From CAZNFR01 sp964572225 (GTDB lineage: Bacteria > Bacteroidota > Bacteroidia > Bacteroidales > GCA-2748055): a stretch of DNA of 64,000 nucleotides. The notes under the pieces were generated by a model that made no database searches, was not told where the DNA came from, and was given only the letters and a program-made list of their open reading frames with translations. Position 1 is the stretch's first letter. Each line of letters opens with the position of its first letter. Below are positions 1 through 8,892 of this stretch, piece after piece. Position numbers and translations under genes: made by a program. The stretch is taken from positions 1 to 64,000 of the forward strand of contig CAZNFR010000009.1 in assembly GCA_964572225.1 (NCBI GenBank), given 5' to 3'.

Positions 1-73
1 GGTTTTCAACAAAGGACTGGAATGTGAATGGAAAGTTGTTTCCAGGATTCGGAAGAAATACCGGATAGGCTAG
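1..73 (+). CDS. C-terminal end of an unidentified protein (partial)
   Basis: An open frame starting at base 2 runs for 23 codons to a TAG at 71-73 and ends in a basic tail (…RIRKKYRIG). It would be the 3' end of a plus-strand gene beginning before the window and converging on the minus-strand sigma-factor cassette. The stretch is too short to assign a family, and an open run of this length can arise by chance. The about 50 bases between its stop and the next gene contain no clear hairpin terminator. Confidence 0.3.
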   Translation, partial: VFNKGLECEWKVVSRIRKKYRIG

Positions 74-122
74 ACCGGATCCTTTTGTGTTACCCTATTT
101 TTCGGGCATCCTGTTAGGCCTT

Positions 123-512
123 TTATCTGTCGTTGTCTTCCTCTCCCTTTTTGTTATCATAATGTTTTCTTGATCCCTTTCCGAATTTTTTCAGACTCTC
201 CAATTGTTCTTCGGTAATGTAGGGTTGAATATCAGAATGAAACTGATCGGTAAATTCATGAAACGTTCCTGACATGGATTTTCGAAGGGAATCAAAGCTT
301 TCACCATACCGGTCAAGGAAATCATTCAGAGCCTCCTTTTGTTCCGGACCGGCCTCGATTATTTCGTAGACCCTTTCCTTAAAGCTTCGGGGGGATGACA
401 TACTTTTCACATCTTTGAGCCTGTGCCGGGTAATTTGACTTGATACGACAAAGCCGAGAAGAAAACCGATAATCAAACTGAGAATTATGGTAATAAAGGC
501 CCTTGTTTTCAT
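123..512 (-). CDS. Small membrane-anchored helical protein of the sigma-factor cassette
   Basis: A 129-residue protein with one N-terminal membrane helix (about residues 6-26). The rest is a charged, mainly helical domain, probably periplasmic, ending in a very acidic and basic tail. Its size, single anchor and segment around ITEEQLESLKKF recall Spy/CpxP-type or heavy-metal-sensor periplasmic proteins, but I cannot assign a family. It is the last gene of a three-gene minus-strand unit and overlaps the stop of the preceding membrane protein by 4 bases, so the two are probably translationally coupled. By position it may sense envelope conditions or help control the ECF sigma factor; this is inference only. 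Confidence 0.7.
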   Translation of the reverse strand: MKTRAFITIILSLIIGFLLGFVVSSQITRHRLKDVKSMSSPRSFKERVYEIIEAGPEQKEALNDFLDRYGESFDSLRKSMSGTFHEFTDQFHSDIQPYITEEQLESLKKFGKGSRKHYDNKKGEEDNDR

Positions 513-832
513 TTTTTAAGGATTAGGTAACTGATAAAATTGGATTCGTTAACCCTCTCTGCGCCCAGCAGGATCTTATGGTCAATCCCGCCGTTCAATA
601 GATAGGCGCTTATGAGTAATACACCGATAAGGATTACACTTAAAAAGGCTATTCTTGGTAGCAGACGAGAAAGGTAAAAATAAAAGTGGGCATTGTTTAT
701 TTCCTCCTGCATATTCAGGATCTTTTGCAGGGTCCTGTCTGTAAAACCCTCTCGGAAAGTAAGCTTGTTCTCTTTCAACAGCCTTTCAATAGCGGAATCC
801 GGATTGACGGTTTTATGAATTCTTTTATTCAT
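509..832 (-). CDS. Putative anti-sigma-like single-pass membrane protein
   Basis: A 107-residue protein with a soluble, probably cytoplasmic N-terminal half (1-60, rich in Lys/Glu), one membrane helix (about 62-82) and a short C-terminal tail. It starts 11 bases after the stop of the ECF sigma factor and overlaps the next gene by 4 bases. Small one-helix proteins directly downstream of ECF sigma genes are commonly anti-sigma factors that hold the sigma factor at the membrane. No zinc-binding anti-sigma motif (HxxxCxxC) is present, so the role rests on position and topology only. Confidence 0.65.
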   Translation of the reverse strand: MNKRIHKTVNPDSAIERLLKENKLTFREGFTDRTLQKILNMQEEINNAHFYFYLSRLLPRIAFLSVILIGVLLISAYLLNGGIDHKILLGAERVNESNFISYLILKK

Positions 833-843
833 ATTATTGTTTT

Positions 844-1389
844 TTAGGTTATTAAGTGGCTTAGGCTGGATCTTAATTGCTCCTGCCCCCTAGATAAGCG
901 GGAAAGTACCGTTCCCTGAGGGATCTTAAGGATTATAGCGGTTTCGCGGGTAGAATATCCTTCAACCAACCTTAGGATAACCACTGCTTTTATCCTTTCA
1001 TCCAGCTTTTCAATCGCACTGTACACGGCTTCTTTTATTTCAAAGTTCGAGGACTGATTTTCAGGATCTTCTGTATCTCCCTGAATTTCTTCCCTGAAAA
1101 CCAGCCGCTGATATTTTATTTTCCTTCTCTTCAGTTCATTCAAGGATAGATTTATGGCTATCCTGATGAGATAGGTCTTTATGCTTGCCTCCCCACGGAA
1201 ACCCGGAATTTTCTTAAGAAACCGGATAAAGACCTCCTGTGCAATTTCTTCTGCCTCCGGGGAATCTCCCAGAAAACTGATAACCGTATTGGATACTGCC
1301 GGTTCATACTCTTTAATTATGGGTCCAAAGGCTTCCGTTTCACCTTTTCTTATTCTGGACAATATGGCTTTTTCCTCAGAGCGATGCAA
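844..1389 (-). CDS. ECF-type RNA polymerase sigma factor
   Basis: A 181-residue sigma-70 family factor of the extracytoplasmic-function class. Region 2 lies at about residues 20-90 (EAEEIAQEVFIRFLKK, then IKTYLIRIAINLSLNELKRRK, the -10 recognition and core-binding part). Region 4 lies at about 120-175, with a helix-turn-helix around YSTRETAIILKIPQGTVLSRL. There is no region 1.1 or 3, as expected for ECF factors. Two small membrane proteins follow immediately (gap 11 bases, then a 4-base overlap), the usual arrangement for a membrane-controlled sigma factor. The gene is divergent from cstA, 132 bases away, so cstA could be a target, but no shared promoter motif is evident. Confidence 0.93.
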   Translation of the reverse strand: MHRSEEKAILSRIRKGETEAFGPIIKEYEPAVSNTVISFLGDSPEAEEIAQEVFIRFLKKIPGFRGEASIKTYLIRIAINLSLNELKRRKIKYQRLVFREEIQGDTEDPENQSSNFEIKEAVYSAIEKLDERIKAVVILRLVEGYSTRETAIILKIPQGTVLSRLSRGQEQLRSSLSHLIT

Positions 1390-1521
1390 GGATTTTTAAT
1401 TTAGGCACTTATTAGACAATCGTTTAAAAGAAATTATTCCGACAGCTCAGATTTTTCCCTGAAAAAATTAATTTTACAGTGGAAAGATATTGTAAAAACC
1501 CATTCGCAAGCAAGAAAGAGA

Positions 1522-3255
1522 ATGAACAGTTTGGTATTAACGATAATCGCAATGCTTGGCTATATCCTTGCATACCGTTTGTATGGCAAATATCTTGGTT
1601 CAAGGATTTTTAACTTATCGGATAAGAATGTAATGCCGGCGCATGAATTCCGCGATGATATAGATTTTGTTCCTACCCGGGATAAAATCGTTTTCGGTCA
1701 TCATTTTACCACCATTGCCGGATTGGGTCCAATTGTAGGTCCGGCCATCGGGATCATCTGGGGTTGGCTGCCTGCTTTTTTATGGATATTCCTGGGATCC
1801 ATCTTTATGGGAGCGGTCCATGATTTTTCCACACTGATAATTTCCGCAAGGAATAAAGGACAGACCATTGGGGAGCTGACCGGAAACTTTATCGGAAAGG
1901 AGGCCCGGCTGGCTTTTCAATTTATTATGCAGCTACTTTTGTTTATCGTTCTGGCTGTTTTTGCAGCCATCGTTGCCAGTCTTTTTATCCGTTACCCGGA
2001 GTCTGTTCTTCCGGTCTGGCTTCAACTGCCCATCGCTATCTGGCTGGGCTACCGGTTGAAATCAGGGAAAAATGGTTTTCTCTACTCCGTTATTGCGGTG
2101 ATTTTAATGTATGTTAGTATCATCGTGGGTGTATATCTTCCTGTCCGATTGCCCTTTGATGATTCCACGTCGGTTGTTTTGTGGTGTATCATCCTTTTCA
2201 TTTATGTTTTTTTCGCATCCACCTTGCCGGTCCAACGACTGCTGCAGCCCCGTGACTATATAAACAGCCACCAGCTTATGGTAGCGATGGGACTGATACT
2301 CCTGGGTCTTTTTATTTCCCGTCCGGAAATTACAGCTCCGGCCATAAATAGCATTGCCTTCAGCGATTCATCGGATGTTCCGGCCATGGCGCCTATTCTT
2401 TTCATCATTATCGCATGCGGAGCCATATCCGGATTTCATTCACTGGCAAGTTCGGGTACCACAGTGAAGCAGATCAACTCCGAAAAGGACACTCTGTTTA
2501 TTGGTTATGGGGGAATGATCACCGAAAGTTTTCTGGCCGTACTTGTTTTGATGGCGGTTGCCGGCGGACTGGGAATGGGACTGGAAGTGGATGGGGATAC
2601 CTATTATGGCAGAGAGGCATTCTTACATCATTACAGCAGTTGGTCGGCTGCAAACGGACTGGGCGCCAAACTATCGGCTTTTATCACCGGAACGTCAAAT
2701 TTTTTTGAATCTTTCGGTATTCCACCCAGATTTGGTGCTTCCCTGGTTGCGGTCTTCATTGTAAGCTTTGCCAATACAACCCTGGACAGTGCTGCAAGGA
2801 TCCAGCGTTTGTCTTTGCAGGAAATATTCAGGCACAGCGACCGAAAACCGAAACTTATTAATAACCGGTATTTTTCAACTTTCATTATTGTGTCGGCTGC
2901 AGCCATGCTGACCTTTATTAAACCAGGGGGGCAGGGAGCCATGGTGTTATGGCCTTTGTTCGGTTCGCTTAATCAATTGCTTGCCGGATTGGCGCTGGGT
3001 GTGGTAAGTGTATACCTTAGGTTGAAAAATATAAATCAAATGTTTACTCTGATACCCATGGTTTTTGTTTTGGTTATTACCCTTTGGGCAATGGTGGAAA
3101 ATCTGATCAGATTTCTTGAGAAAGAGGATTATGTATTAATAATTCTTTCTGTCCTTATCCTGGTCCTTACGATGGTTCTGTTGGTTACCGGACTAAAATC
3201 CCTGCTTCAAAAAATGGGAAAACCTATTCAGACTTCAATGCTAAACCGCTCATAA
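1522..3255 (+). CDS. cstA: CstA-family carbon-starvation peptide/pyruvate transporter
   Basis: A 577-residue polytopic membrane protein of the CstA family, which takes up pyruvate or peptides and is typically induced under carbon limitation. Family signatures are clear in the N-terminal third: PAHEFRDDIDFVPTRDKIVFGHHF, the glycine-rich IAGLGPIVGPAIG, and MGAVHDFSTLIISARNKG. A conserved GFHSLASSGTTVKQI occurs mid-protein. Hydrophobic segments continue to the C-terminus, and the length fits the shorter CstA group. The ATG at 1522 starts directly before the first membrane helix. The last 28 bases overlap the convergent acylphosphatase gene. The precise substrate cannot be told from sequence. Confidence 0.93.
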   Translation: MNSLVLTIIAMLGYILAYRLYGKYLGSRIFNLSDKNVMPAHEFRDDIDFVPTRDKIVFGHHFTTIAGLGPIVGPAIGIIWGWLPAFLWIFLGSIFMGAVHDFSTLIISARNKGQTIGELTGNFIGKEARLAFQFIMQLLLFIVLAVFAAIVASLFIRYPESVLPVWLQLPIAIWLGYRLKSGKNGFLYSVIAVILMYVSIIVGVYLPVRLPFDDSTSVVLWCIILFIYVFFASTLPVQRLLQPRDYINSHQLMVAMGLILLGLFISRPEITAPAINSIAFSDSSDVPAMAPILFIIIACGAISGFHSLASSGTTVKQINSEKDTLFIGYGGMITESFLAVLVLMAVAGGLGMGLEVDGDTYYGREAFLHHYSSWSAANGLGAKLSAFITGTSNFFESFGIPPRFGASLVAVFIVSFANTTLDSAARIQRLSLQEIFRHSDRKPKLINNRYFSTFIIVSAAAMLTFIKPGGQGAMVLWPLFGSLNQLLAGLALGVVSVYLRLKNINQMFTLIPMVFVLVITLWAMVENLIRFLEKEDYVLIILSVLILVLTMVLLVTGLKSLLQKMGKPIQTSMLNRS

Positions 3256-3503
3256 TTGACAGGCTGAGCGGATTCAATCTTAACATTGTCCACGTGCCCG
3301 AATCCTGGCCCTTTCCGGCACCAGGCTACAAATTCATCAAGCTGATTTCTGGACCCTTCCGCTTCAATGTATACCGAGCCATCCGGCATATTTTTAACAA
3401 ATCCTTTTAACCCGAAATATCTTGCGGTAGTTCTGGCACTGTGCCGGTAACCTACCCCTTGTACGCGACCGGTGACTGATATTTTGTAAAGGATCTTATC
3501 CAT
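3228..3503 (-). CDS. acyP: Acylphosphatase
   Basis: A 91-residue acylphosphatase, which hydrolyses carboxyl-phosphate bonds such as that of acetyl phosphate. The signature GRVQGVGYRHSARTTA is present at about residues 12-27, with the catalytic Arg in GYR. The second signature is G-FVKN-PDGSVYIEAEG, with the catalytic Asn in KNMPDG. Length is typical (about 90 residues) and there is no signal peptide, so the protein is cytosolic. Its 3' end overlaps the end of cstA by 28 bases tail to tail. The upstream side faces the divergent glutathione peroxidase gene, 83 bases away. Confidence 0.95.
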   Translation of the reverse strand: MDKILYKISVTGRVQGVGYRHSARTTARYFGLKGFVKNMPDGSVYIEAEGSRNQLDEFVAWCRKGPGFGHVDNVKIESAQPVNYERFSIEV

Positions 3504-3586
3504 CCGGAGTTTTTTTTGAACTTCGTTCTCCCATTTTTGTTCTATTCAAAACTAATAAAATCAATTCTATCAAAGCCATAAATCAT

Positions 3587-4123
3587 ATGAAAACATTTAT
3601 AGGAATCGTCACTCTGGCCTTTTTGGTTTCCGGTGTTCAGGCCCAAAAGAACTTTTATGACTTCACAGTAAAAGATATTTACGGAGAGGATTTTCCCCTG
3701 AGTCAGTTGAAAGGAAAGAAAGTCCTGGTTGTAAATACGGCATCAAAATGCGGACTGACCCCTCAGTATGAAGATCTTGAAAAATTGTACAACGAATACA
3801 AGGAGATGGGATTCGTAATTGTGGGATTCCCGGCAAATAATTTTATGAACCAGGAGTCGGGAACCAACGAAGAAATTGCCGAGTTCTGTGAGAAGAATTA
3901 TGGAGTCTCCTTTCCCATGATGTCAAAGATCTCCGTAAAGGGAGATGATATGCATCCTTTGTATCAATGGCTTACTACAAAAGATCTGAATGGGAAGATG
4001 GACTCTGAGGTAAAATGGAACTTCCAGAAGTATATGATAAACGAGAAAGGAGAACTTGTCGGAATGGTTCCTCCCAGAGACAAGCCTTATTCCGATGATA
4101 TCCTTAGCTGGCTCAAGGGTTGA
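3587..4123 (+). CDS. Exported thioredoxin-type glutathione peroxidase (Cys form)
   Basis: A 178-residue peroxidase of the GPx family that reduces hydroperoxides. It has an N-terminal signal peptide (about residues 1-19, ending VQAQ), so it should act in the periplasm. The peroxidatic residue is Cys in NTASKCGLT, not selenocysteine. The usual FPCNQF motif reads FPANNF, so the Cys there is lost. A second Cys in EFCEKNYGVSFP sits where the resolving Cys of thioredoxin-dependent GPx lies. WNFQKYMI supplies the conserved Trp-Asn-Phe. It is divergent from the acylphosphatase and convergent with the hybrid kinase (3 bases between stops). The reductant is presumably a thioredoxin-like protein. Confidence 0.92.
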   Translation: MKTFIGIVTLAFLVSGVQAQKNFYDFTVKDIYGEDFPLSQLKGKKVLVVNTASKCGLTPQYEDLEKLYNEYKEMGFVIVGFPANNFMNQESGTNEEIAEFCEKNYGVSFPMMSKISVKGDDMHPLYQWLTTKDLNGKMDSEVKWNFQKYMINEKGELVGMVPPRDKPYSDDILSWLKG

Positions 4124-4126
4124 GTC

Positions 4127-6088
4127 CTACTTGTTGAAGACCTTGTTGATCTTAATCACCAGAAGGTTGATATCAATTGGTTTGGTCACATAATCGTTTA
4201 CCCCGAGTTGTTGACACTTTACGATCTCTTCATGTGAAGAAAAAGCAGTTTGGGCGATTATTGGCAAACCTGAACGGATTTTTTTTATCTCTATGATTGC
4301 ATCGTAGCCACTTAGTACCGGCATTTTAATATCCATCAGAACCAGGTCGATCTGGCTAATATTCTTGCACAGATCAACCGCCTCCTGTCCGTTACGCGCT
4401 CTGAGAATCTTGGCCTGTGTGCGTTGAAGTATGGCTTCCAGGAATCGGTAGTTTACTTCTTCATCCTCCGCTATAAGTATCACTTTGTCTTTCCAATTGT
4501 TTCTGGAAACCTCTTCAATCTCATAACTCATTTTATTACTTGTTTTAGGTACAGTAAGAACAGGGATGCTAATCTGAAAGCGGGAGCCTTTGTTGACCTC
4601 GGATCTGACCTTTATCTTTCCCCCCATGAGTTCAACAATATATTTGGATATGGTAAGACTCAATCCAGTTCCGCCAAATCTTTTCATGGCAGTGCTCTCC
4701 ACCTCTTCAAACCGGTTGAAGACTTTCTTTTGGTCTTTTTTACTGAGACCTATACCGGTATCCGAAACATAAAATTTGAAGTATTTTGATGACATTCGAT
4801 ACCCAAATTCGATCTTGCCTTTCTCTGTGAATTTTAGTGCATTACTGAGAAGATTGGATAATAACTGGTGGAATCGACCCGAATCTGTATAGATCGTCTG
4901 TTTTTCGGCATCATCCGGTACCTGAAGTTCAATGGAGATGTTGCTTTTTCCGGACTCTATCCTTTTTTCATTAAACTCGGATTCAAGTTCACTAAGTACC
5001 GGAAGAAGTTTAAATTCCGAAAAATTGAGCTGAATTTTACCGGATTCAAACTGGGATATCTGGGTTACATCATCGATAAGCGTCAGCAAATAGTTGCCTT
5101 TGGATCGGATGATAGAGGTGTAATTGTCTATTTCTTTTTTATTGAGGTTTTCGTGACTCAAAAGCTCACTGAATCCCAAAATGGCATTCATCGGAGTCCG
5201 GATCTCATGGCTAAGATTGATCAGAAAATTGGATTTAACCTGATCGGCTTTTTCAGCAAAGCTTCTGGATTTCAGTAATTCGTTTTCAATTTTCTTAAAA
5301 GAAGTGATATCTTCCAGACTGCCTGTGATATATTCCCCATTTTCAGTGTTTCTTAATCCGCAATTGAGCTTCAGAATCCGAATCTCCTTCCTTTCCTCAT
5401 CGCCGGTTCTCACCCTGAATTCCATACTAAAAGGCTGGGAACCGGTGGATACTCCGATCAATCCCTTGTCAAAGCTGTCTTTTTCCTCTTTGTTAATGAA
5501 TAATTCCTTAAGGTCGGGTAAACTAATAAAGGAATTTACATAGTTTAAGCCCAGTAACTTAAAGCAGATTTCAGACCCTGCAAATTTTCCATGTTTCAAG
5601 TCTATCGACCATAAGCCTCTATTATCCAGTTTGTTGACAAACTCATCAATTTCTCTTGAGTCGAACAACTCATCCAGGTAACGAGGATAGCGGATATTGA
5701 GAATGGAAAAAAAGAAAAATCTTCCTTCTTCCGGTCTTATCTCGGAGACATGAGAGGTAGTAAGCAACTTTTTATTGTTCTTATCAAAAAAATGCAGATC
5801 GTGCAGAGGTTTTGCTCTTTTTTTGGTAACCTCTGTGATAAACTTACGAACCTCCGGAATTTCCATCCCGGTCAGATCAGTCAGGTTAGATCTAAGCAGG
5901 TCTTTGAGGTTATATTTTATGCTTTTCAAAAATCGTTCATCAAATAAAACTACGTTGAAATTTTGATCAACGATCAGAAAAGGGAATGGGAAGTACGAAA
6001 AGAGATCTGTAAGGTAATTTTTCAGCTCTTTTGGGAAATTGCTCTTAATTAAACTTTTAATAGTTTTTGAAAGCTCCCCGGATTCCAT
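4127..6088 (-). CDS. Soluble hybrid sensor histidine kinase (PAS-PAS-HisKA-HATPase-REC)
   Basis: A 653-residue hybrid kinase without membrane helices or signal peptide, so the signal is probably cytosolic. A first PAS domain lies at about 33-135 and a second at about 150-265. The HisKA domain carries the phosphorylated His in LSHEIRTPMN (H294). The ATPase domain covers about 400-510, with N box (LSNLLSNALKF), G1 (DTGIGL), F and G2 (FGGTGLSL) boxes. The C-terminal receiver (about 535-653) has the acidic pair EDE, phosphoacceptor D586 in LMDIKMP, and the conserved Lys in TKP. There is no output domain, so phosphate may pass to a separate receiver; two are encoded within 6 kb. It precedes the PAS/GAF genes in the same direction. 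Confidence 0.95.
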   Translation of the reverse strand: MESGELSKTIKSLIKSNFPKELKNYLTDLFSYFPFPFLIVDQNFNVVLFDERFLKSIKYNLKDLLRSNLTDLTGMEIPEVRKFITEVTKKRAKPLHDLHFFDKNNKKLLTTSHVSEIRPEEGRFFFFSILNIRYPRYLDELFDSREIDEFVNKLDNRGLWSIDLKHGKFAGSEICFKLLGLNYVNSFISLPDLKELFINKEEKDSFDKGLIGVSTGSQPFSMEFRVRTGDEERKEIRILKLNCGLRNTENGEYITGSLEDITSFKKIENELLKSRSFAEKADQVKSNFLINLSHEIRTPMNAILGFSELLSHENLNKKEIDNYTSIIRSKGNYLLTLIDDVTQISQFESGKIQLNFSEFKLLPVLSELESEFNEKRIESGKSNISIELQVPDDAEKQTIYTDSGRFHQLLSNLLSNALKFTEKGKIEFGYRMSSKYFKFYVSDTGIGLSKKDQKKVFNRFEEVESTAMKRFGGTGLSLTISKYIVELMGGKIKVRSEVNKGSRFQISIPVLTVPKTSNKMSYEIEEVSRNNWKDKVILIAEDEEVNYRFLEAILQRTQAKILRARNGQEAVDLCKNISQIDLVLMDIKMPVLSGYDAIIEIKKIRSGLPIIAQTAFSSHEEIVKCQQLGVNDYVTKPIDINLLVIKINKVFNK

Positions 6089-6146
6089 GCATATAGTTTA
6101 ATTTGCTAAAAATAAGGAAAAGCATATTTCTTATCAATAGTAAGGA

Positions 6147-8411
6147 TCATAAAATTGGGGCCAGGGAAAAAATATGAAAGACTCTCTGATCCCTTTCAGC
6201 GCTGTCTTTTGTGAACCGGAATTCCGTATTTTCGCCATTCAGGTCTCTGATACGAATCGTACTTTCTTTTTTCTCCTGCGATGTATAATTGATCAGGGAA
6301 GAAAGCATTTTTCTATCGTCGGGGCTGGTGAAATTCTCATATAAGGCAGGCAGGGGCTTTTCCAGAACCTGAAGACTCTTCATTCCGAAAAAACGAAGAC
6401 CGGATTGGTTAATGAACTGGACAATTCCTTCATTATCGCTGATGAGAATGAGAGAATCCATGGAATTTAAAAGATGTTTGTATATACTGACTTTCCAGAT
6501 AAGCTCATTTTTTTCTGAAGAGAAAATGTCTTTTTCCTTTCGCAGTTTTTCCTTTAGATCCAGGATTTCCATGCGGGTGTTTTCTGCTTTCTTTTTGAGA
6601 TCCTCCATCTGTTTCTGGCTCTCCGATTCAAGGGTTTTTTCATGAGTTATTTCGTTTGCAAGAAAGATGACTTTGTACACTTCACCATACATATCGCTTA
6701 CGGCACTGAAGGAGGCCATAAACCATTTTTCCTGTTTATCGCGCGTAAGCAGACGGATCTGGCCCCGGTGGGGTTTACCGGAAATAATCCTTTCCCATAA
6801 TTCAGTAATGGTCTCAAGGTCACGGGGATTCAGATAATCGAAAAGACTGTTATTTTCACCATTGTCCTTACCCGGATTCAGTGTTTCGCTGAAGCGATTG
6901 TTTACCTGGAGTATCCTTCCGTCGGGAGCAAATTCGGATTTGAGTACGAGGCGGTCGATTGCTTCAATCTGTCCTTCATAATCCAGGGACTGCTTTTTCT
7001 GTTCTGTAGTATCAATTGCCAAAAAGAGGATTTTATCTACTGAACCGTCTTCCCTGCGCACACAGGTATAGGTGGCCATGGTCCAGAGATCCTGGCCTTT
7101 CCGGGTAATATGCTTCATATAACCCTCAAAATGTTTGCCCCCAATGGCAAGGCTTTCCCAGATCCGGTTAAACCATTCCCGGTCTTTCTCGTGAATAAAC
7201 ATAAGGATGGATTTTCCTTCCACCTCACGGTTGCCGGAATAACCCAGTTTTCGAAGAAATTTTGTATTGGCATAGATCAGGGTTCCCTGTGTGTCATATT
7301 CAGCCCGTATTAGCGTATGATTTACCGTGTTGGAAAAACTGATAAACTCCTCGGCCTGCATTGCAGCCTTTTCCTGAGTGGAACGCAATTCCTCCATATT
7401 TCTGCGCATCTGTTCGTCTTTTAAGGACAGTACCTCCGCCTGTTTACGGGTTTCTTCGAGGAGTTGCCGGGTCCGGTAGGTATTTTGAATATTGGTGAGG
7501 GAAATGGCAATATTCTCGGCAAGGGTTTTCAAAAATTCCAGTTGATGCTCCTCAAATTCCCGGAAGGAAGCCAGTTCGATCATGCCTTTTACCTCATCCT
7601 GATCGAGCAGTGGAAGGATTACTATGCATTCCGGATTCGCTTTTCCCAGTCCGGAAGTTATCTCAAGATAGCCCTGTGGAACTTCGGTCATATAAATCAT
7701 TTCTTTTTCCAGGGCGCACATTCCCAATAAACCTTCGTCATAAGGGATCCTTTTGTCGGCAAATTTATCCCTGCCATAGGCATATGCGGAGAGCATGGCA
7801 AAATACCGTTTACCTTCCTGATCCGACTCCGTAAGAAAGAACCCTCCCTGATTGGCGTCCAAATGGACCACCATATTCCGGATCAGACTATAGGCCATGG
7901 TCTTCATATCCTCTGACTGATTCCTCAGGATATCACTGAAAAGTGTCAGGCCTTCCGAGCTCCACTGGCGCTTAGCCTGTTCTTCCTTAAGCTTCACTCC
8001 GTGTGCTTCCGATTCAACCAGGTTTTTTCTCAAAGAATCCAGGGTGTCCAGCAATTCATCCTTTTCAGAAAAGGAAGTTTCTGAAAGGTCGGAACCAAGC
8101 AGGTTGCGGCTTAGATGAAGAGCTTCCTGCCTGATGCGCAATTCCTTTTCCAATTGCCGGCCGGAATCCATCTTTACCCGATCGATCCACATATACACCC
8201 GAAAGGAAACTAATGCGAAAAGGAAGGGGAGTAAAAGAAAAATTACCGTTAGTGGAGATTCCCGGAGAATTACACTTAAATTAACCCACGCGAAATCCGT
8301 TTTTTCGGCTTCAGCCAGGGCAAGAAAAACAAGTATCGTAAAAAGTAATCCGGTCAGAAAACCGGTCGATATAAAAATGAATAAGTGTTTTGCTGAGCCT
8401 TTATCTCGCAT
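6147..8411 (-). CDS. Membrane GAF/multi-PAS sensory protein lacking a kinase domain
   Basis: A 754-residue protein. Two membrane helices lie at about 10-32 and 54-75. A coiled coil is followed by a GAF domain (about 150-300), a helical linker, two PAS domains (about 355-470 and 490-600, each ending in a PAC-like stretch such as ILFLAIDTTEQK), a long coiled coil (about 605-650) and a third PAS (650-754). No HisKA, ATPase, GGDEF, EAL or HTH output is visible, although the architecture is that of a histidine-kinase input region. It could be a decoy or adaptor that pairs with the neighbouring hybrid kinase or receivers. The stop is followed within 60 bases by the hybrid kinase start; the receiver gene lies 106 bases upstream. 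Confidence 0.88.
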   Translation of the reverse strand: MRDKGSAKHLFIFISTGFLTGLLFTILVFLALAEAEKTDFAWVNLSVILRESPLTVIFLLLPFLFALVSFRVYMWIDRVKMDSGRQLEKELRIRQEALHLSRNLLGSDLSETSFSEKDELLDTLDSLRKNLVESEAHGVKLKEEQAKRQWSSEGLTLFSDILRNQSEDMKTMAYSLIRNMVVHLDANQGGFFLTESDQEGKRYFAMLSAYAYGRDKFADKRIPYDEGLLGMCALEKEMIYMTEVPQGYLEITSGLGKANPECIVILPLLDQDEVKGMIELASFREFEEHQLEFLKTLAENIAISLTNIQNTYRTRQLLEETRKQAEVLSLKDEQMRRNMEELRSTQEKAAMQAEEFISFSNTVNHTLIRAEYDTQGTLIYANTKFLRKLGYSGNREVEGKSILMFIHEKDREWFNRIWESLAIGGKHFEGYMKHITRKGQDLWTMATYTCVRREDGSVDKILFLAIDTTEQKKQSLDYEGQIEAIDRLVLKSEFAPDGRILQVNNRFSETLNPGKDNGENNSLFDYLNPRDLETITELWERIISGKPHRGQIRLLTRDKQEKWFMASFSAVSDMYGEVYKVIFLANEITHEKTLESESQKQMEDLKKKAENTRMEILDLKEKLRKEKDIFSSEKNELIWKVSIYKHLLNSMDSLILISDNEGIVQFINQSGLRFFGMKSLQVLEKPLPALYENFTSPDDRKMLSSLINYTSQEKKESTIRIRDLNGENTEFRFTKDSAERDQRVFHIFSLAPIL

Positions 8412-8517
8412 CCTGGCTTATTTTGATCAAAATATACAAAAAAGATCCTAGCTTTCGATTTGATAGCTCATACGAAATTGAAGAGAAAAAGATAAGAAAG
8501 GAAGGAAAAAATCGGTT

Positions 8518-8892
8518 TCAGTTTTCGAAAACCTTTTCAACAGTATTGACAAGAGTTTGAATGTCAACAGGTTTTTTAATAAATTCAATGGCACCCAATC
8601 CCAGGGTTTTTTCAATATTCTCCTCATCGTTTAAGGCAGAAACCACCACAATAGGAATTCCTTTCAGCTCTTCCTTTTCCTGCACCTGGGAAAGAAAATC
8701 AAATCCGCTGATCTCCGGCATCAACAGATCCAGCAGGATCAGGTTGGGTTTATGAGACCTGAGCAGGGGAAGTGCCTCTTTTACACTCAGTGCGGAAAAA
8801 GTAGTAAACCCTTTTGTTTCGAGGATCGCTTCCAACAGTACCACATTCGTATTGGAATCATCAATAATTAAGATAGATTTTTCACCTGACAT
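8518..8892 (-). CDS. Single-domain response regulator (CheY-like receiver)
   Basis: A 124-residue stand-alone receiver. The acidic pair is D11/D12 in IIDDSN, the phosphoacceptor is D55 in LILLDLLMP, Ser replaces the switch Thr in VVSAL, and the conserved Lys is in FIKKPVD. It has no output domain, so it should act by protein contact or as a phosphorelay intermediate. It lies upstream of and co-directional with the GAF/PAS protein (106-base gap) and the hybrid kinase. It is divergent from the Crp/Fnr regulator across a 312-base AT-rich spacer holding a candidate Crp/Fnr site. Confidence 0.93.
   Translation of the reverse strand: MSGEKSILIIDDSNTNVVLLEAILETKGFTTFSALSVKEALPLLRSHKPNLILLDLLMPEISGFDFLSQVQEKEELKGIPIVVVSALNDEENIEKTLGLGAIEFIKKPVDIQTLVNTVEKVFEN

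Noticed and set aside
3587..4123. Selenocysteine version of glutathione peroxidase
   Set aside because: The active-site codon is an ordinary Cys codon in NTASKCG, and no in-frame TGA is present.
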